Origin: Diospyros lotus | Lineage: Eukaryota; Streptophyta; Magnoliopsida; Ericales; Ebenaceae | Assembly (NCBI RefSeq): GCF_014633365.1 | Contig: NC_068350.1 | Span: 28,077,119 to 28,141,118, forward strand | Reading direction: 5' to 3' | Length of the DNA: 64,000 nucleotides | In this document: in pieces, positions 11,432 through 22,234 of the stretch | Layout: the number at the start of each line of letters is the position of its first letter | Numbering within the stretch: the first letter of the stretch is position 1 | Translations under genes and position numbers: made by a program | Notes under the pieces: model-generated | The model's input: only the letters and a program-made list of their open reading frames with translations | What the model was told of the DNA's origin: nothing | Databases searched by the model: none

Positions 11432-12186
11432 CATCCGGATATTAGGAAGGATATCCGGATATGATGAAAGACATCTGGATATGAAGAAGGCTCATTCAGA
11501 TATATTGACAATCAAGGCAAAAGCTATTCGGATATGCTGGGATGTATTTGGATATGAACTAGGACATCTGGATATCATTCTGGTCATCCAGATATCTCAC
11601 TGATGCATTCGGATATAACTGGAGACTATTCGAATGAAAAATTCAACTTTTGAGGGAGGCATCCGGATATCAGGAGAGACATCCGAATATTAGCTTGACC
11701 TATCCGGATGTATAAACAAACTATCCGGATATCATACTCGATAAACTTTAGATACATTTGGATACGACACAAGGTATCCGGATATTACTCACAAAAAGTC
11801 TTAGACTCATCTAGATACAACACGAAGCATCTGGATATCACTTACCACAACTAGGCACATTCGGATACGACTCAAGGCATCCGGATACTACTCACAATCA
11901 CTACTAGACACATCCGGATACGAAAACGAAGCATTCGGATATTACTGGGCTATCCGAATATGAACAAGAGCTATCCGGATATTACTCACAATAAGCATTG
12001 GACTCATCCAAGTGTGATACAAACCATTCAGATATATAGCTAAAGCCATCCGGATATGCCCAAGGGCCATCTGGATGTCACTCATAAAAAACTTTTTAAC
12101 TTATCTAGAAAGACTCTATTCCATCCGGATGCTACTCATAAGCTTTGAAAAATCCATCCAGATATGGATGAACTCATCTGGATATC
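11432..12186. repeat. Array of about 32 ATCCGGAT-type palindromes (LTR copy A)
   Basis: About 32 recognisable sites with consensus YATCCGGATR lie roughly 15-40 bp apart. Eleven keep CCGGAT. The others are single or double transitions: CTGGAT, CCAGAT, TCGGAT, CCGAAT, TCAGAT and one TTCGAA. The spacers are unrelated to each other. The array lies inside the LTR and is shared with the other LTR of this element. Confidence 0.9.
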
Positions 12187-12636
12187 TGCAACTTTTAAAC
12201 CCAGAAACGACAAACACAGAGACTGAAATTTGAATCAAATCTTAATAAGACTACACCATTCTGAATTAAAACTTGGGAAAACAAGTCCCAACTGATATGA
12301 AACAACTCTAGGAATGATTCAACGATGATATTTACTGGAATCGCTGGAAGAATCATGCATGAACTGATATAAACTCACTGTAATGTATATAGATATATAT
12401 ATATACGTATCTGTTTAACTAATATACAATCTGAAAACTAAACAACAATACTAGATAATCTGGAAACAACTCATAGGAACCTGTAATGGAAGGGATTACA
12501 AGAGGAATACTTGCCTTATGCTAGCTTTGATCGGATCGCATGATTGCAACGAGAAATCTCCTAAGCAATCTCACTGTTGAAGCTTCTTCATTCTCCTGTT
12601 CTTCACTTAGCGTGAAGAAGAACTAATGCTAATGGG

Positions 12637-12648
12637 CTATATATAGGT
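12637..12648 (-). promoter_or_regulatory. TATA box in the 3' LTR of element E
   Basis: On the - strand CCTATATATAGC lies about 460 bp from the LTR start, a usual promoter position. The palindrome array lies downstream of it, in the transcribed part of the LTR. Confidence 0.55.
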
Positions 12649-13107
12649 ATTAAAGCCCTAGATCTCTCTCCTTTTATAACTTGGAATCCCTTTCCCAATT
12701 GAACTTGGAGACTCTCAAAACCTTCTCCTATTGAGACTAGGAGACTCATAAACCAAAACCATCTCACTTATGGATTATCTTAATCCCTTATTCATAATAA
12801 CTTTAATTAATAATTAAATTCTAATAACAAATTTCTAATTGACCTTTATGTCCTAGCATTTAATTTCCATAATAAATAACTAGAATTAAATGCTCTTTAA
12901 ATGCTATTATCTCAATTAAAAATCTAAATTGCCACCTGGGAAAATTCCTTTAACTCCAAAATTAAATAGAATTAAATGCTATACTTTTCCTTCAAAATCT
13001 CTAAATTGTCAGATTAAATAATTAATTGGCAAAATCTCTTAATCAAATACTTCAACAATTAATTAAATAATTCTTGAATAAATACTGGGCCCTCTAATGG
13101 GTCGTTA

Positions 13108-13140
13108 CAATTTCTCCCCTCCTTAAAAGAATTTGGTCCT
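13108..13140 (-). other. Polypurine tract of element E
   Basis: On the - strand the sequence reads GGACCAAATTCTTTTAAGGA and then GGGGAGAAAT, abutting the LTR start TGTAACGACCC. This is the Del/Tekay-type polypurine context. Confidence 0.85.
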
Positions 13141-13499
13141 CCAAATTCATACCTGGTTACTCAACAACGAGGGGTAAAGACGCCTCATCTCTTCTTCTTA
13201 TTCTCACGTCACATTTTCTAACGAGTGTCGTTGCCATTGAACGTTAACAAGAGGAATTGATCGATTCCTCAAAATCTTTTCTTTTCGCTCTAGAATACTG
13301 GTAGGTATCTCTTTATAAGACACATCTTCTCTAACTTCAAGATTCTGAAAATCAATCACATGCTAAGGATCTGGCACTTACTTCCTCAATATCAAAACAT
13401 AAAATATGTTATAAACATGGGACAACTGAGGTGGCAAAGCTAACTCATATGCCAAAGTTCCTATCCATCTCAAAATCTCAAATGAACCAATGTAACGGG

Positions 13500-14430
13500 G
13501 ACTAAGCTTCCCTGTTACGCCAAATTTGCGAACTCCTTTAATAGGCATGACCCTCAACCAAGCATGGTCACCTACCTCAAACTTGAGGTCTCATCATCGC
13601 TTATCAGCATAGCTCTTCTGTCTATCTTGGACTGCTTTCATTCTAGCTTTGATCACTCGGATCTTTTCTGACGTCTGCTCAACAATTTTAGGATCCAATA
13701 AAGCCCTATCTCCAATCTCTTCCCAACATATCGGCGATCGACACGGTCGCCCATACAAAGCCTCATACGGACATTCCAATACTTGAATGGAAACTATTAT
13801 TATAGGCAAATTCCACCAAAGGTAAATGCTCATCCCAACTACCTTGGAAATCTAGAACACAAGCTCTCAACATGTCCTCGAGAGTCTTAATAGTCCTTTC
13901 TGATTGACCATCTGTCTACGAATGAAATGTTGTACTAAACTTCAACTGAGATCTCAATGTATCAAGCAAAGCTCCGTATAAATGAGAAGTGAAATAAGGA
14001 TCTCAATCTGATACAATGCTAGATGGAACAGCGTATCACTTCACGATCTCCTCAATATAAATTCTTGCAAACCTGTTCAATGGGTAAGTCTTCTTAATAG
14101 GTAGAAAATGGGTTAATTTAGTCAAACTGTCAACAATCACCCATATAGCATCATAGCCTCTAGTAGTCCTGGGTAAACCTATCACAAAATCCATAGCAAC
14201 ATTATCCCACTTCCGCTTTGGAATAGGTAATGGAAGTAATAAACCTACGGGTTTCTAATGTTCTGCTTTAACTTGTTGGCATACTGAACATTGTGAAACA
14301 TAATTGGATACATCTTTCTTCATACCACTCCACCAATACTGCTGCTTTAGGTCGTGGTAGATCTTCGCAACACCTGGATGAATAGTATAACGACTATTAT
14401 GTGCTTCATTCAAAATCTCTTTCTTAAGAT
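13500..14430 (-). pseudogene. pol: Integrase remnant of element E
   Basis: On the - strand one can read, in pieces, a zinc-finger part with CSVCQQVKAEH (two of the HHCC cysteines), the region SDRDPRFTS, then a stop where the usual TDGQSE motif begins, [25 protein letters not shown] and, in an uninterrupted 79-residue frame at 13594-13833, DRALLDPKIVEQTSEKI. After it comes a GKLSPRYIGSFEIL-like segment. Integrase joins retrotransposon DNA to host DNA. Several stops and no open frame across the catalytic core make it inactive. A chromodomain could not be identified. Confidence 0.8.
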
Positions 14431-15960
14431 TCCTATCATCGGGTATAGAAATACGTCCCTAGAATAAGAGAATACCATCACTCCATAAAGTATATCTCAA
14501 AGGAGAAAATTTCTCGATATTTGCTAAAATCCGTCCAACTTCTCATCTTTTGATTGCTGGTTCTTGAGTAAATCAAATAACTCGAGTTGTATTCTCATGT
14601 AAGCATAACTCACAACTGATCTATCATTTGGGGATGAAATAGATAAAGCACTTAATTGCTCTAATAACTTGCATTCTTGAACCATCATTGTAGCCATAGA
14701 AGCTCCTCGCTGACTCAAAGTATCAGCTACTATGTTAGCCTTTTCTGAATGGTATAGAATCTCATAATCAAAGTCCTCAAATAACTCAACCCAACGTCTT
14801 TGCCTCATGTTCAATTCTTTCTAGGATAAGAGATAATGTAAACTCTTGTGATCTGTATAAATTTTAACTTTCTCACCATATAAATAGTGTCGCCATATCT
14901 TTAATGCAAATACTATCGCTGCCAACTCCAAATCATGAGTAGGGTGATTCACCCCATGTTTCTTCAATTATCTTGAGGCATAAGCGTTAACTCGACCCTC
15001 TTACATCAATACGCATCCCAATCCTAAATGGGAGGCATCACTGTAAATGGAATATTTCTCTCCACTTCTTGGTATAGCTAAGACTGGTACGGTGGTCAAC
15101 TTCCGCTTTAATTCTTGGAAAGCACGTTCACACGCGTCATTCCATTCAAACTTCTCTCATTTCCTTGTTATCTTAGTCATAGGGGAAGATAAAAGAACAA
15201 ATCTATCAATGAATCGCCTATAATAGCCTGCAAGACCTCAAAAGCCACATATCTCTGCCACTATCGTCGGTCTCGGCTAATCCATAACTGCTTTAGTCTT
15301 GTCTGGATCCATTGAAATACCATCTCCAGACACCACATAGCCTAGAAATACAATCTGAGTGAGCCAAACTCACACTTGCTGAACTTGGCGTATAGTTGCT
15401 CTTCCCTGAGCCTCTATAGTATCGAAGTAAGATGCTCTGTATGCTCCTCTACACTGGGTGAGTAACTATAATATCATCTATGAAGACAATAATGAAGCAA
15501 TCTAGGTACTCACGTAGAACTTGATTCATCAAATCCATGAAAACAGCTGGAGCATTCGTTAACCAAAATGGCATCACCACAAACTCATAGTGTCCTTAGT
15601 GAGTCCTTGAAAGCAATCTTCTAAATATCATCATCTCTGACTCGCACCTGATGGTAACCTGATCTTAAATCTATCTTCAAGAATACCTTAGCTCCTCGCA
15701 ACTGGTCTAATATATAAGTCATCCACTAGAGGTAAAGGATACTTGTTCTTCACTGTCACCTGATTCAACTAGCAATCTATGCACAACCTTAAAGATTCAT
15801 CTTTCTTCGTCACAAACCATTCTAGTGCACCCCATGGGGATGAACTGGGTCGAATAAAACCCTTCTCTATTAATTCTTCTAACTGGGTCTTATATTCCCT
15901 TAACTCATTGGGCACCTTACGGTATGGAGCCTTAGAGATATGCTATGTAACAAAAGCTAG
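14431..15960 (-). pseudogene. pol: Reverse transcriptase and RNase H remnant of element E
   Basis: Reading on the - strand from about 15960 there are [44 protein letters not shown], a box [15 protein letters not shown] near 15560 and VFIDDIIV (the YMDD-type catalytic box) near 15475. Then come [52 protein letters not shown] and KANIVADTLSQR, the RNase H end (14524-14814 is still open). Stops interrupt the frame at MD*PRP, VLM*EG, ASR*LK and LLS*KE among others. All of these fit single transitions from W, Q or R codons. The match to Ty3/gypsy reverse transcriptase is clear. Confidence 0.9.
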
Positions 15961-16199
15961 GTAAGCTTCACATCCATCACACATTAGTTTCTCTACTTTC
16001 ATTACTAAGATCATAGGAATCGTAGCCATAGGCTTGACTCCTTTATATATCTAAACCGATTATCGAGGTAGATTAAAGTCAATAATCTTCTGTCGATGAT
16101 TAACTCTTGCATAATGCCGTGACAATCAATCCATGACAAAGATCAAATCAAAATTCTTAACATCAAGAATTTCTAAGTCTCCAAATAACTTCTTATCAT
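15961..16199 (-). pseudogene. Protease-region remnant of element E
   Basis: The position between gag and reverse transcriptase predicts the aspartic protease. I can read MATIPMILVMKVEKLMCDG just before the reverse transcriptase start, which is the usual linker, but no D[ST]G active site was recognised here. Confidence 0.4.
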
Positions 16200-16990
16200 A
16201 TACCTGCTCCCTTCTTGGCTGCTTGTGTCGTCTTCCAATCATTACTGTCTCTCTCAATAGCATATGCTCACTGAACTACCGTGACATAATCTACACTCTA
16301 AGCTTCTCCAAAAGCGTGGCAAATATCAACATGCAATCCTCTCTGAAATTTAGCAGCCTTCTTTGGTTCAGTGGACACCAACTATGGGTCCTATCTAGTT
16401 AAGGCTGTAAACTCTGCCTCACATTGGCCATTGTTCTGGTACCTTACACCAACTCATCAAACTCAAAAATTTTCTGGTCCTTGACCCATGCTGGACAATA
16501 AGCATCATTGAACACTTGCTGGAACTCGACCCATGTGGGTTTTTGATTACCAACCTCTGGCACCATCTTCCACCATCTCTCGGCACCACCTTTGCATAAA
16601 AATGTGCTAAGTCGCACTCAATGATCGTCTGTACAATGGATAGCATCTGATTCTCAACTGCTGTTGCATCTGTGTCTCCATAGAATGCTGATGGTCAGAA
16701 GGCCATGAAATCCTTTAATAGCTGACTCCTTGTATCTACCTCCACAACTGGAGTTGTTGGAGCGATTGACTTATCCCCTCTACTACCTCCTACTTCTTGG
16801 GGAACTTGTGATTCCCTTACCTGATTAATAACTAGGGTATCTATCACCCTTATCAATCCCGCTAACATACCTTGCATCTCGGCCATTCACTATCGTAGAT
16901 CGCGACTAGACCCTCCTGGAAAATCAAGCGTGGATACTGGAACCTCATCTAGAATAGAAACAACCTGACTGCGAGTATGGGGTCCTCCAC
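16200..16990 (-). pseudogene. gag: gag remnant of element E
   Basis: The - strand holds a start-like MAEMQGMLAGLIRVIDTL (16695-16886 open), a segment TRSQLLKDFMAF, and then a Retrotrans_gag-like piece in shifting frames, TWVEFQQVFNDAYCPAWVKD followed by KIFEFDELV. This corresponds to the capsid region that ends in the F..Y.P..-R..K..EF.L pattern. Frameshifts and stops prevent translation. A CCHC knuckle was not located. Confidence 0.7.
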
Positions 16991-17072
16991 CTCTATTACT
17001 CATCTTTCTGCATCACCACGTCCTAACTCTATCCAACATCCTATGTGTGTACGGGACACTCCTCAAAATACT

Positions 17073-17088
17073 ACTCTGATACTAATAC
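17073..17088 (-). other. Primer binding site of element E (tRNA-Met type, diverged)
   Basis: On the - strand GTATTAGTATCAGAGTAG follows the LTR end GGTGCTACA. TTAGTATCAGAG resembles the plant tRNA-Met primer site TTGGTATCAGAGC with a few substitutions. Confidence 0.7.
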
Positions 17089-17403
17089 TGTAGCACCTCC
17101 TCTCTTAGAACTGCCCGAGAAGAGGTGCTACGGGAAAATAAAATAAGCTGATAAACTGAAATCTGATATCATAAAGGAACATCTTAATCAACTGAAATAA
17201 AAAACTCTGAGTCAATACAGACTGAAAACCATAAACTCTATCTAAGGGACAATCCCTCAACTGAAATATAAAATAGATCTAAACTGAGAAAACACTATAA
17301 AACTCAACAGACTCCAAGACATCTTTTATCTTGAGCGACTCCACGTACACACACTATAGACCACTGCTGCTAGGCCCCGCTTCTGGTACTCCCCTGCTAG
17401 GAC

Positions 17404-17442
17404 CTGGAGGGGTGAAGAGTACAAGGTGAGCTACAAAGCTCA
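17404..17442 (-). other. LTR hairpin and pyrimidine-rich AG in element E
   Basis: On the - strand TGAGCTTTGTAGCTCA (17427-17442) can form a six-base stem. It is followed by a pyrimidine-rich stretch and CCCCTCCAGG. It is the same module as in the C-family LTRs and at 1343. Confidence 0.5.
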
Positions 17443-18104
17443 GCAAGTAATAAGCCAGAAAGAAATACTGAAGCTGAATCGAAGAATATCGATACTGATA
17501 AATAACTCACTGAACTTGTACTGTATAATCACTGTCTGTTTGCATTCATAAAAATGTAATGTACATAAACTGTAAACTAAATGCAGGTATGCAACTTTGG
17601 CTCATAGACCCACATAATATGATAATACATACATGTCTGATCTGAAACCTGTATACATAAAAACTGTAAGCACATACTGTGGGCAATATGCCCCTAGCCC
17701 CCTGGTGGCCCCTAGGCGGGCAACTCATAAACTGAGTTGAAACTGAAACTGATGGGATCCCCACGGATAAGCCATCTGGAGCCCATAATGCAATGGAATG
17801 CTCACATAAATGCTAGTACACGATATGTAGTGCTCCATATAAAGTCATGCTCAATGCTCATACCAAAATATATGCACATAATCTTACAAAATAATGTTGA
17901 TCATGTTATAATAATGCTAAACATGATATGATCTTCATCTATATATTGGAATACAAAGATTCAATGAACTATGATTTAGGGTATGGGTATGATTAACTTG
18001 TCATATTCTAGCTTATGAATTCAATGTTGGAAGGTATTGAATACATTAATTGAATTAAACTTGAATTAGGACTTACTTGAAGCTAAATTGGATTTCTGGA
18101 AAAG

Positions 18105-18821
18105 TCATCCGAATATCAGGAAGGATATCCAGATATGATGAAAGACATCCGGATATGAAGAAGGCTTATCCGGATACACTGACATTCAAGGCAGAAGCTA
18201 TTCGGATATGCTAGGATGTATTCAGATATGAACTAGGACATCCGAATATCTCACTGATGCATTCGAATATAACTGGGGACTATTCGAATAAAAAATTTAA
18301 CTTTTGAGAGAGGCATCCGGATATTAGGAGAGACATCCGGATATTAGCTTGACTTATCCGGATGTGTAAACAAAACATCCGGATATCATGCTCGATGAAC
18401 TTTAGATACATTCAGATACGACACAAAGTATCTGGATATTACTCACAAAAAGTCTTAGACTTATTCGGATACAACACGAAGCATCCGGATATCACTTACC
18501 ACAACTAGGCACATCCAGATACGACTCAAGGCATTCGGATACTACTCACAATCACTGTTGGACACATCCGAATACGAAAACGAAGCATCCGGATATTACT
18601 GGGCTATCCGAATATGAACAAGAGCTATTCGGATATTACTCACAATAAGCATTGGACTCATTTGAATGTGATACAAACCATTCGGATATATAGCTAAAGC
18701 CATCCCCAGATGTCACTCACAGAAAACTTTTTAACTCATCTGGATAGACTCTATTCCATCCAGATGCTACTCACAAGCTTTGAAAAATCCATCCGGATAT
18801 GGACGAACTCATTCGGATATC
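18105..18821. repeat. Array of ATCCGGAT-type palindromes (LTR copy B)
   Basis: This is the counterpart of the array at 11432-12186. Individual sites differ between the copies: the first site is CCGAAT here and CCGGAT there, the second CCAGAT here and CCGGAT there, the third CCGGAT here and CTGGAT there. At least two single motif units are missing here, near 18240 and near 18705, and the second break falls within a motif. Confidence 0.9.
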
Positions 18822-19016
18822 TACAACTTTTAAACCCAGAAACGACGAACACAGAGACTGAAACTTGAATCAAATCTTAATAAGACTACACCATTCTAAA
18901 TTAGAACTTGGGAAAACAAGTCCCAATTGATATGAAACAACTCTAGGAATGATTCAAGGATGATATTTACTAGAATCATTGGAAGAATCATGCATGAACT
19001 GATATAAACTCACTGT

Positions 19017-19424
19017 CATTTTGTTAAAATATATAACTTTGGAACATGAGTGAAAAGAGTGTGAATTCATTTAATTTTGCAAATTTGAAATTGTTTGGAA
19101 GACATTAAAAATTTTAAACTTATTTTTGCATCATGAAAACCAAAAGCAAAATATCAGTACTAACACTAATAATGATCATGAGGGTCGCCTTTGCTCGAAT
19201 ATGTGGCTAATTGGGGCATCTTGAGCTTTCTTGGCAGGGATTTTTCCATTATACTATGGTAAATAGGATCTTTCTTCGATGTTGATCCTTAGAGGCAAGT
19301 AATAACCTTTTCTGCTCGAAGACCCTTTCAATCATTTTCTCCATGTTCGTCATCTCTTGAACGTTGAATGTCAAAAGATTGTCTATTTCATTATTCCTCT
19401 TAATTAAGCCTTTTAGTGGAATAT
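19017..19424 (-). pseudogene. Element K internal fragment (gag-like, coiled)
   Basis: The - strand has an open stretch (19249-19424) reading LKGLIKRNNEIDNLL, then QEMTNMEKMIERVFEQKRL. It continues, once element C is removed, from the other K fragment at 30793-31506. It is hydrophilic and probably coiled. No catalytic motif is seen. A gag identity is inferred only from its position after the primer site. The left edge is the break with element E. Confidence 0.4.
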
Positions 19425-19904
19425 TGTAACGCCCTGCTCCCACTTACGGGTGTTACTCGTGAACAATCACCCGAATTGTCCACCTGCCTGGCCTTTGGTG
19501 AAGCGTGGACCATGTTTCAAGACGAAACGCCCTAGGTGGGAACTAGGCTCGTCCTTCCCTTCCCTGAACCCCAGGATTCACTAGCAGAATTAGGCTTTAA
19601 CCACACCACATTGGCTATAAAGAAAATCTCATTCAGACGCCCAATCGCCATTTTCTCAATTATTTTTTATTCTTTTCCCAATCAAGAATTTTTACCGGGC
19701 TCTATAAATCACCATTTAAAGTAATCCATTGGTTGATTACCAATTTTGGAGGAAAAACTCATCATTTTCAATTTTTCAAAATTTCGGCAATATTCCCAAA
19801 AATGCCCGAAATATCCCTTTATTTTGGAAATTCCTCCGGGGCCCAAAATCAATTTAGAAATGCCCCTTAATTCCCCAAAATTCCAAAATTTTAAAAAAAT
19901 TTGG

Positions 19905-20110
19905 CCGACGGGGCCCACTGGCAGGCCCGAGCCCGCACGGGGCCCCACTGGGCGTTGGCCGAGCGGGTTGGCTGCGCATGCCGCTCGCGGCTACGCGGCC
20001 GCCCACGCGTGCACGCCTGCCTTCGGGCGGCAGCTGCCATCCGCACGCGCGACCACTGCCGCCCTCGCGCGCCCAGCCGCCTAAGTGGCCCTGCATGCGC
20101 GCGCGGGACT
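19905..20110. other. GC-rich, CpG-rich island in the 3' LTR of C
   Basis: About 200 bp are dominated by G and C with many CG and GCGC words, in otherwise AT-rich sequence. A run of about 18 T follows, which is poly-A on the sense strand. The counterparts in the other two LTR copies differ in sequence and length much more than the flanks do. Reading frames across it are low-complexity and not conserved. Confidence 0.7.
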
Positions 20111-20520
20111 ACTGTTGCCTCTTCACTTTTTTTTTTTTTTTTTATTTGGGCTTCTTAACCCAAATTTTTCCAAAATTCAAATTAATCAAAAATACTTCAC
20201 ATTTATTCTGATTTTGCCTCTAATTCTCCATAATTAAGGCTTAATCCACCTTTTTTATGATTACACAACATACATCAAAATCTCCTTCCATTTCACACAT
20301 GAGCCTTACACAACCTATTGTTGCTCACATAACAACCTCCAAGTATAAATACTACACATAATCAAATACAACAAATGGGTTTTCCTAAGCCATAATGCCA
20401 CAAATTAAATACCACGAGTCTAGGCTTCTTTAAGCCATAAATTACATCAAACAAAAGAAATATACACCAAGAGCTTCCAACCACAAGCTTGCACTTTCCC
20501 TTTTTCTCCTTGACATAAAA

Positions 20521-20564
20521 CAACCTACAAGGGGAGGATAAAACCTCATGAGCCACAAAGCTCA
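20521..20564 (-). other. LTR hairpin and pyrimidine-rich AG in element C
   Basis: On the - strand TGAGCTTTGTGGCTCA is followed by TTTTATCCTCCCCTTGTAGG. The other copy in C is at 29171-29186, and solo LTR B has TGAGCTTAATAGCTCA at 48204-48219. Confidence 0.5.
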
Positions 20565-22206
20565 ATAAGGGTGCATATGTAAAGTAAATACAAGCATAAC
20601 AAGTCTATGTAATGGCAAATGCATGCAAGCATGGTTAGGTTATTCCATCCTCACAACCCAACATGGTTTGAGGCATCAACCTACCACTTCTTTCCCACCC
20701 CTATGGCCATAGGTCTCATGTACAAGTAAAGCATGCAAAGAGATACATAAAAATTTATGCAACCTACTTACAATGCAATGCAAGGCCTTCTCCATATGGG
20801 GTCATCCCTTACCTCTTCTTAAATCTTTAAATCTTTATTTCAAGAGAGCTTCCATCTTCATTTTCTCCCATCTAAGATGACATTCAAACAAGAACTCACT
20901 TTACACTCAAGCATACTAAAATAAAGAGAAGAAAGAATGAACTTACCTTGATTTCTTCTTCTTCTTCTTCTTCACTTTTCCCTCCATGGAAGACTTCTTT
21001 CTCTCTTTTTCTTTCCTTCCTTCTTCATTTCTTTCTCCAAATGGCCAAAGGGAGAGAAGACTTCCTTACTTGCCATTTTATACTAGTTTTCCATATTTCA
21101 AGAATAAATCCTAGCCATTGGATTTATTTGTTGAGAACAAATCCTCACCCTCCAAACTAACACAATGCATGGCATTTGGTCTTGCTTGATATCCACCATT
21201 GGACTTTATTTCACTTTACAAGACAAGATCTTAGTCATCCAAAAGAAGCACAATCCATGTGCTTTGCTAGGTTTTAACCTAGTCTTTGATTTAATTTGGA
21301 GATTAAATCTCCACCTTCCAATCATCTCTCTTTAAAATCTCTCCACCCATTTGGCAATCCATGCTAACTTCTAAGATTTAATGGTGGCCCTTTGATCACT
21401 TTCCAAATCCAAGAATTAATCTCATCCCTTGAATTTTCATTTCTTTCTCATTTAAATTATGAGACTATTTTCATAACCGTCACAATTGAGAAACATAAAT
21501 AATTTCTTTCCCATTTAATTTAATGGGACCATTTTCCACCATCACATGAGAGACCACTTTGAAAGACATAAATGCTTTCTTTCTCATTTAATAAAATCTC
21601 TCTATTTTCCAAACATTAATGCTTGACCATTTTCATTTCTTTTGGATTTTTATTTTAATCCAACACCATTATGCCTCTCTTTAAATGCTTACAAGACCAA
21701 TTATCATTTCTTTTGTATTTATTTAAATCTCCCATTTAACTTGGACCACAAAATGCCAAGTGTTATTACAAGACACTAACCTTGGCTTCCAAGTTCTAAT
21801 CTCCTCCATCCATGTGGCATTACCACATTTATTCACTAATTTAGGGAAAAATAATTATTTCCTCCAATAATTTCATATTCTCCATTTTTCCTATTTTCTA
21901 TAATTAATTTCCTCTATAGAATCTAATTCCAAAATTCCCAAAATACCCTTTGTGAATTTATTAATGCCATATATCTCCACATAAATACTAAATTGGGATT
22001 TTATTCACTTACACACCTAATTCCACATGGGAATTATTTTTAATTTATCAAAATACCCTTTATTGGACTTCTCTACCCAAATTACCAAAATACCCTTCTC
22101 ATGGGCATTCTCAATCTCAAGGATCCATCACCTTCTCAAGGGTATTTTTGGAAGTTTTCTTACTTCCTTTGTTACTCTCTTAACACCGATTACACCTGGT
22201 GTTAGA

Positions 22207-22234
22207 TTCCACCCTTCTTAAAAGAATTTCGTCC
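22207..22234 (-). other. Polypurine tract of element C
   Basis: On the - strand GGACGAAATTCTTTTAAGAA and then GGGTGGAA precede the LTR. This is the typical Del/Tekay polypurine context. Confidence 0.85.

Larger units (their letters stand above)
11153..13107 (-). repeat. 3' LTR of element E (outer end missing)
   Basis: The inner edge reads TGTAACGACCC on the - strand, directly after the polypurine tract. About 1.2 kb (11153-12380) is shared with the 5' LTR at 17829-19016. The rest (12381-13107) contains the TATA box and is missing from the 5' copy. At 11153 the sequence switches into LTR F1. Confidence 0.85.
11153..19016 (-). mobile_element. Element E: decayed Ty3/gypsy (Del/Tekay-like), truncated at both outer ends
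   Basis: Reading on the - strand the order is 5' LTR (17089-19016), primer site, gag, protease region, reverse transcriptase, RNase H, integrase, polypurine tract and 3' LTR (11153-13107). The 5' LTR lacks its first roughly 700 bp and the 3' LTR lacks its last roughly 740 bp, so the outer TG...CA ends and target duplications are missing. Coding parts are broken by many stops, mostly of the C-to-T or G-to-A kind. The lineage is inferred from the domain order, the APYR-type start of reverse transcriptase and the tRNA-Met primer site. Confidence 0.85.
17089..19016 (-). repeat. 5' LTR of element E (outer end missing)
   Basis: The inner edge reads, on the + strand, TGTAGCACCTCC, giving GGTGCTACA on the - strand. 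17829-19016 aligns with 11153-12380. At 19016 the sequence passes into unrelated element K. The promoter-bearing first part of the LTR is lost. Confidence 0.85.
19425..22206 (-). repeat. 3' LTR of element C
   Basis: This 2782-bp LTR is nearly the same, by eye, as 28105-30792 and belongs to the same family as solo LTR B. Its inner end is mutated, TCTAACACC instead of TGTAACACC on the - strand. It contains a TATA-like element (- strand TATAAAA at 21077-21083), the hairpin TGAGCTTTGTGGCTCA at 20549-20564, and a GC-rich island at 19905-20110. Relative to the other LTR it has an extra stretch of a few tens of bases near 21190-21230. Confidence 0.9.

Noticed and set aside
11432..12186. CRISPR-like array
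   Set aside because: Repeats are only about 10 bp, spacing is irregular, motifs are palindromic and degenerate, and the setting is a plant LTR.
19746..20158. Overlapping frames at the GC-rich island of the 3' LTR of C
   Set aside because: Same reason: composition-driven open frames inside a non-coding LTR.
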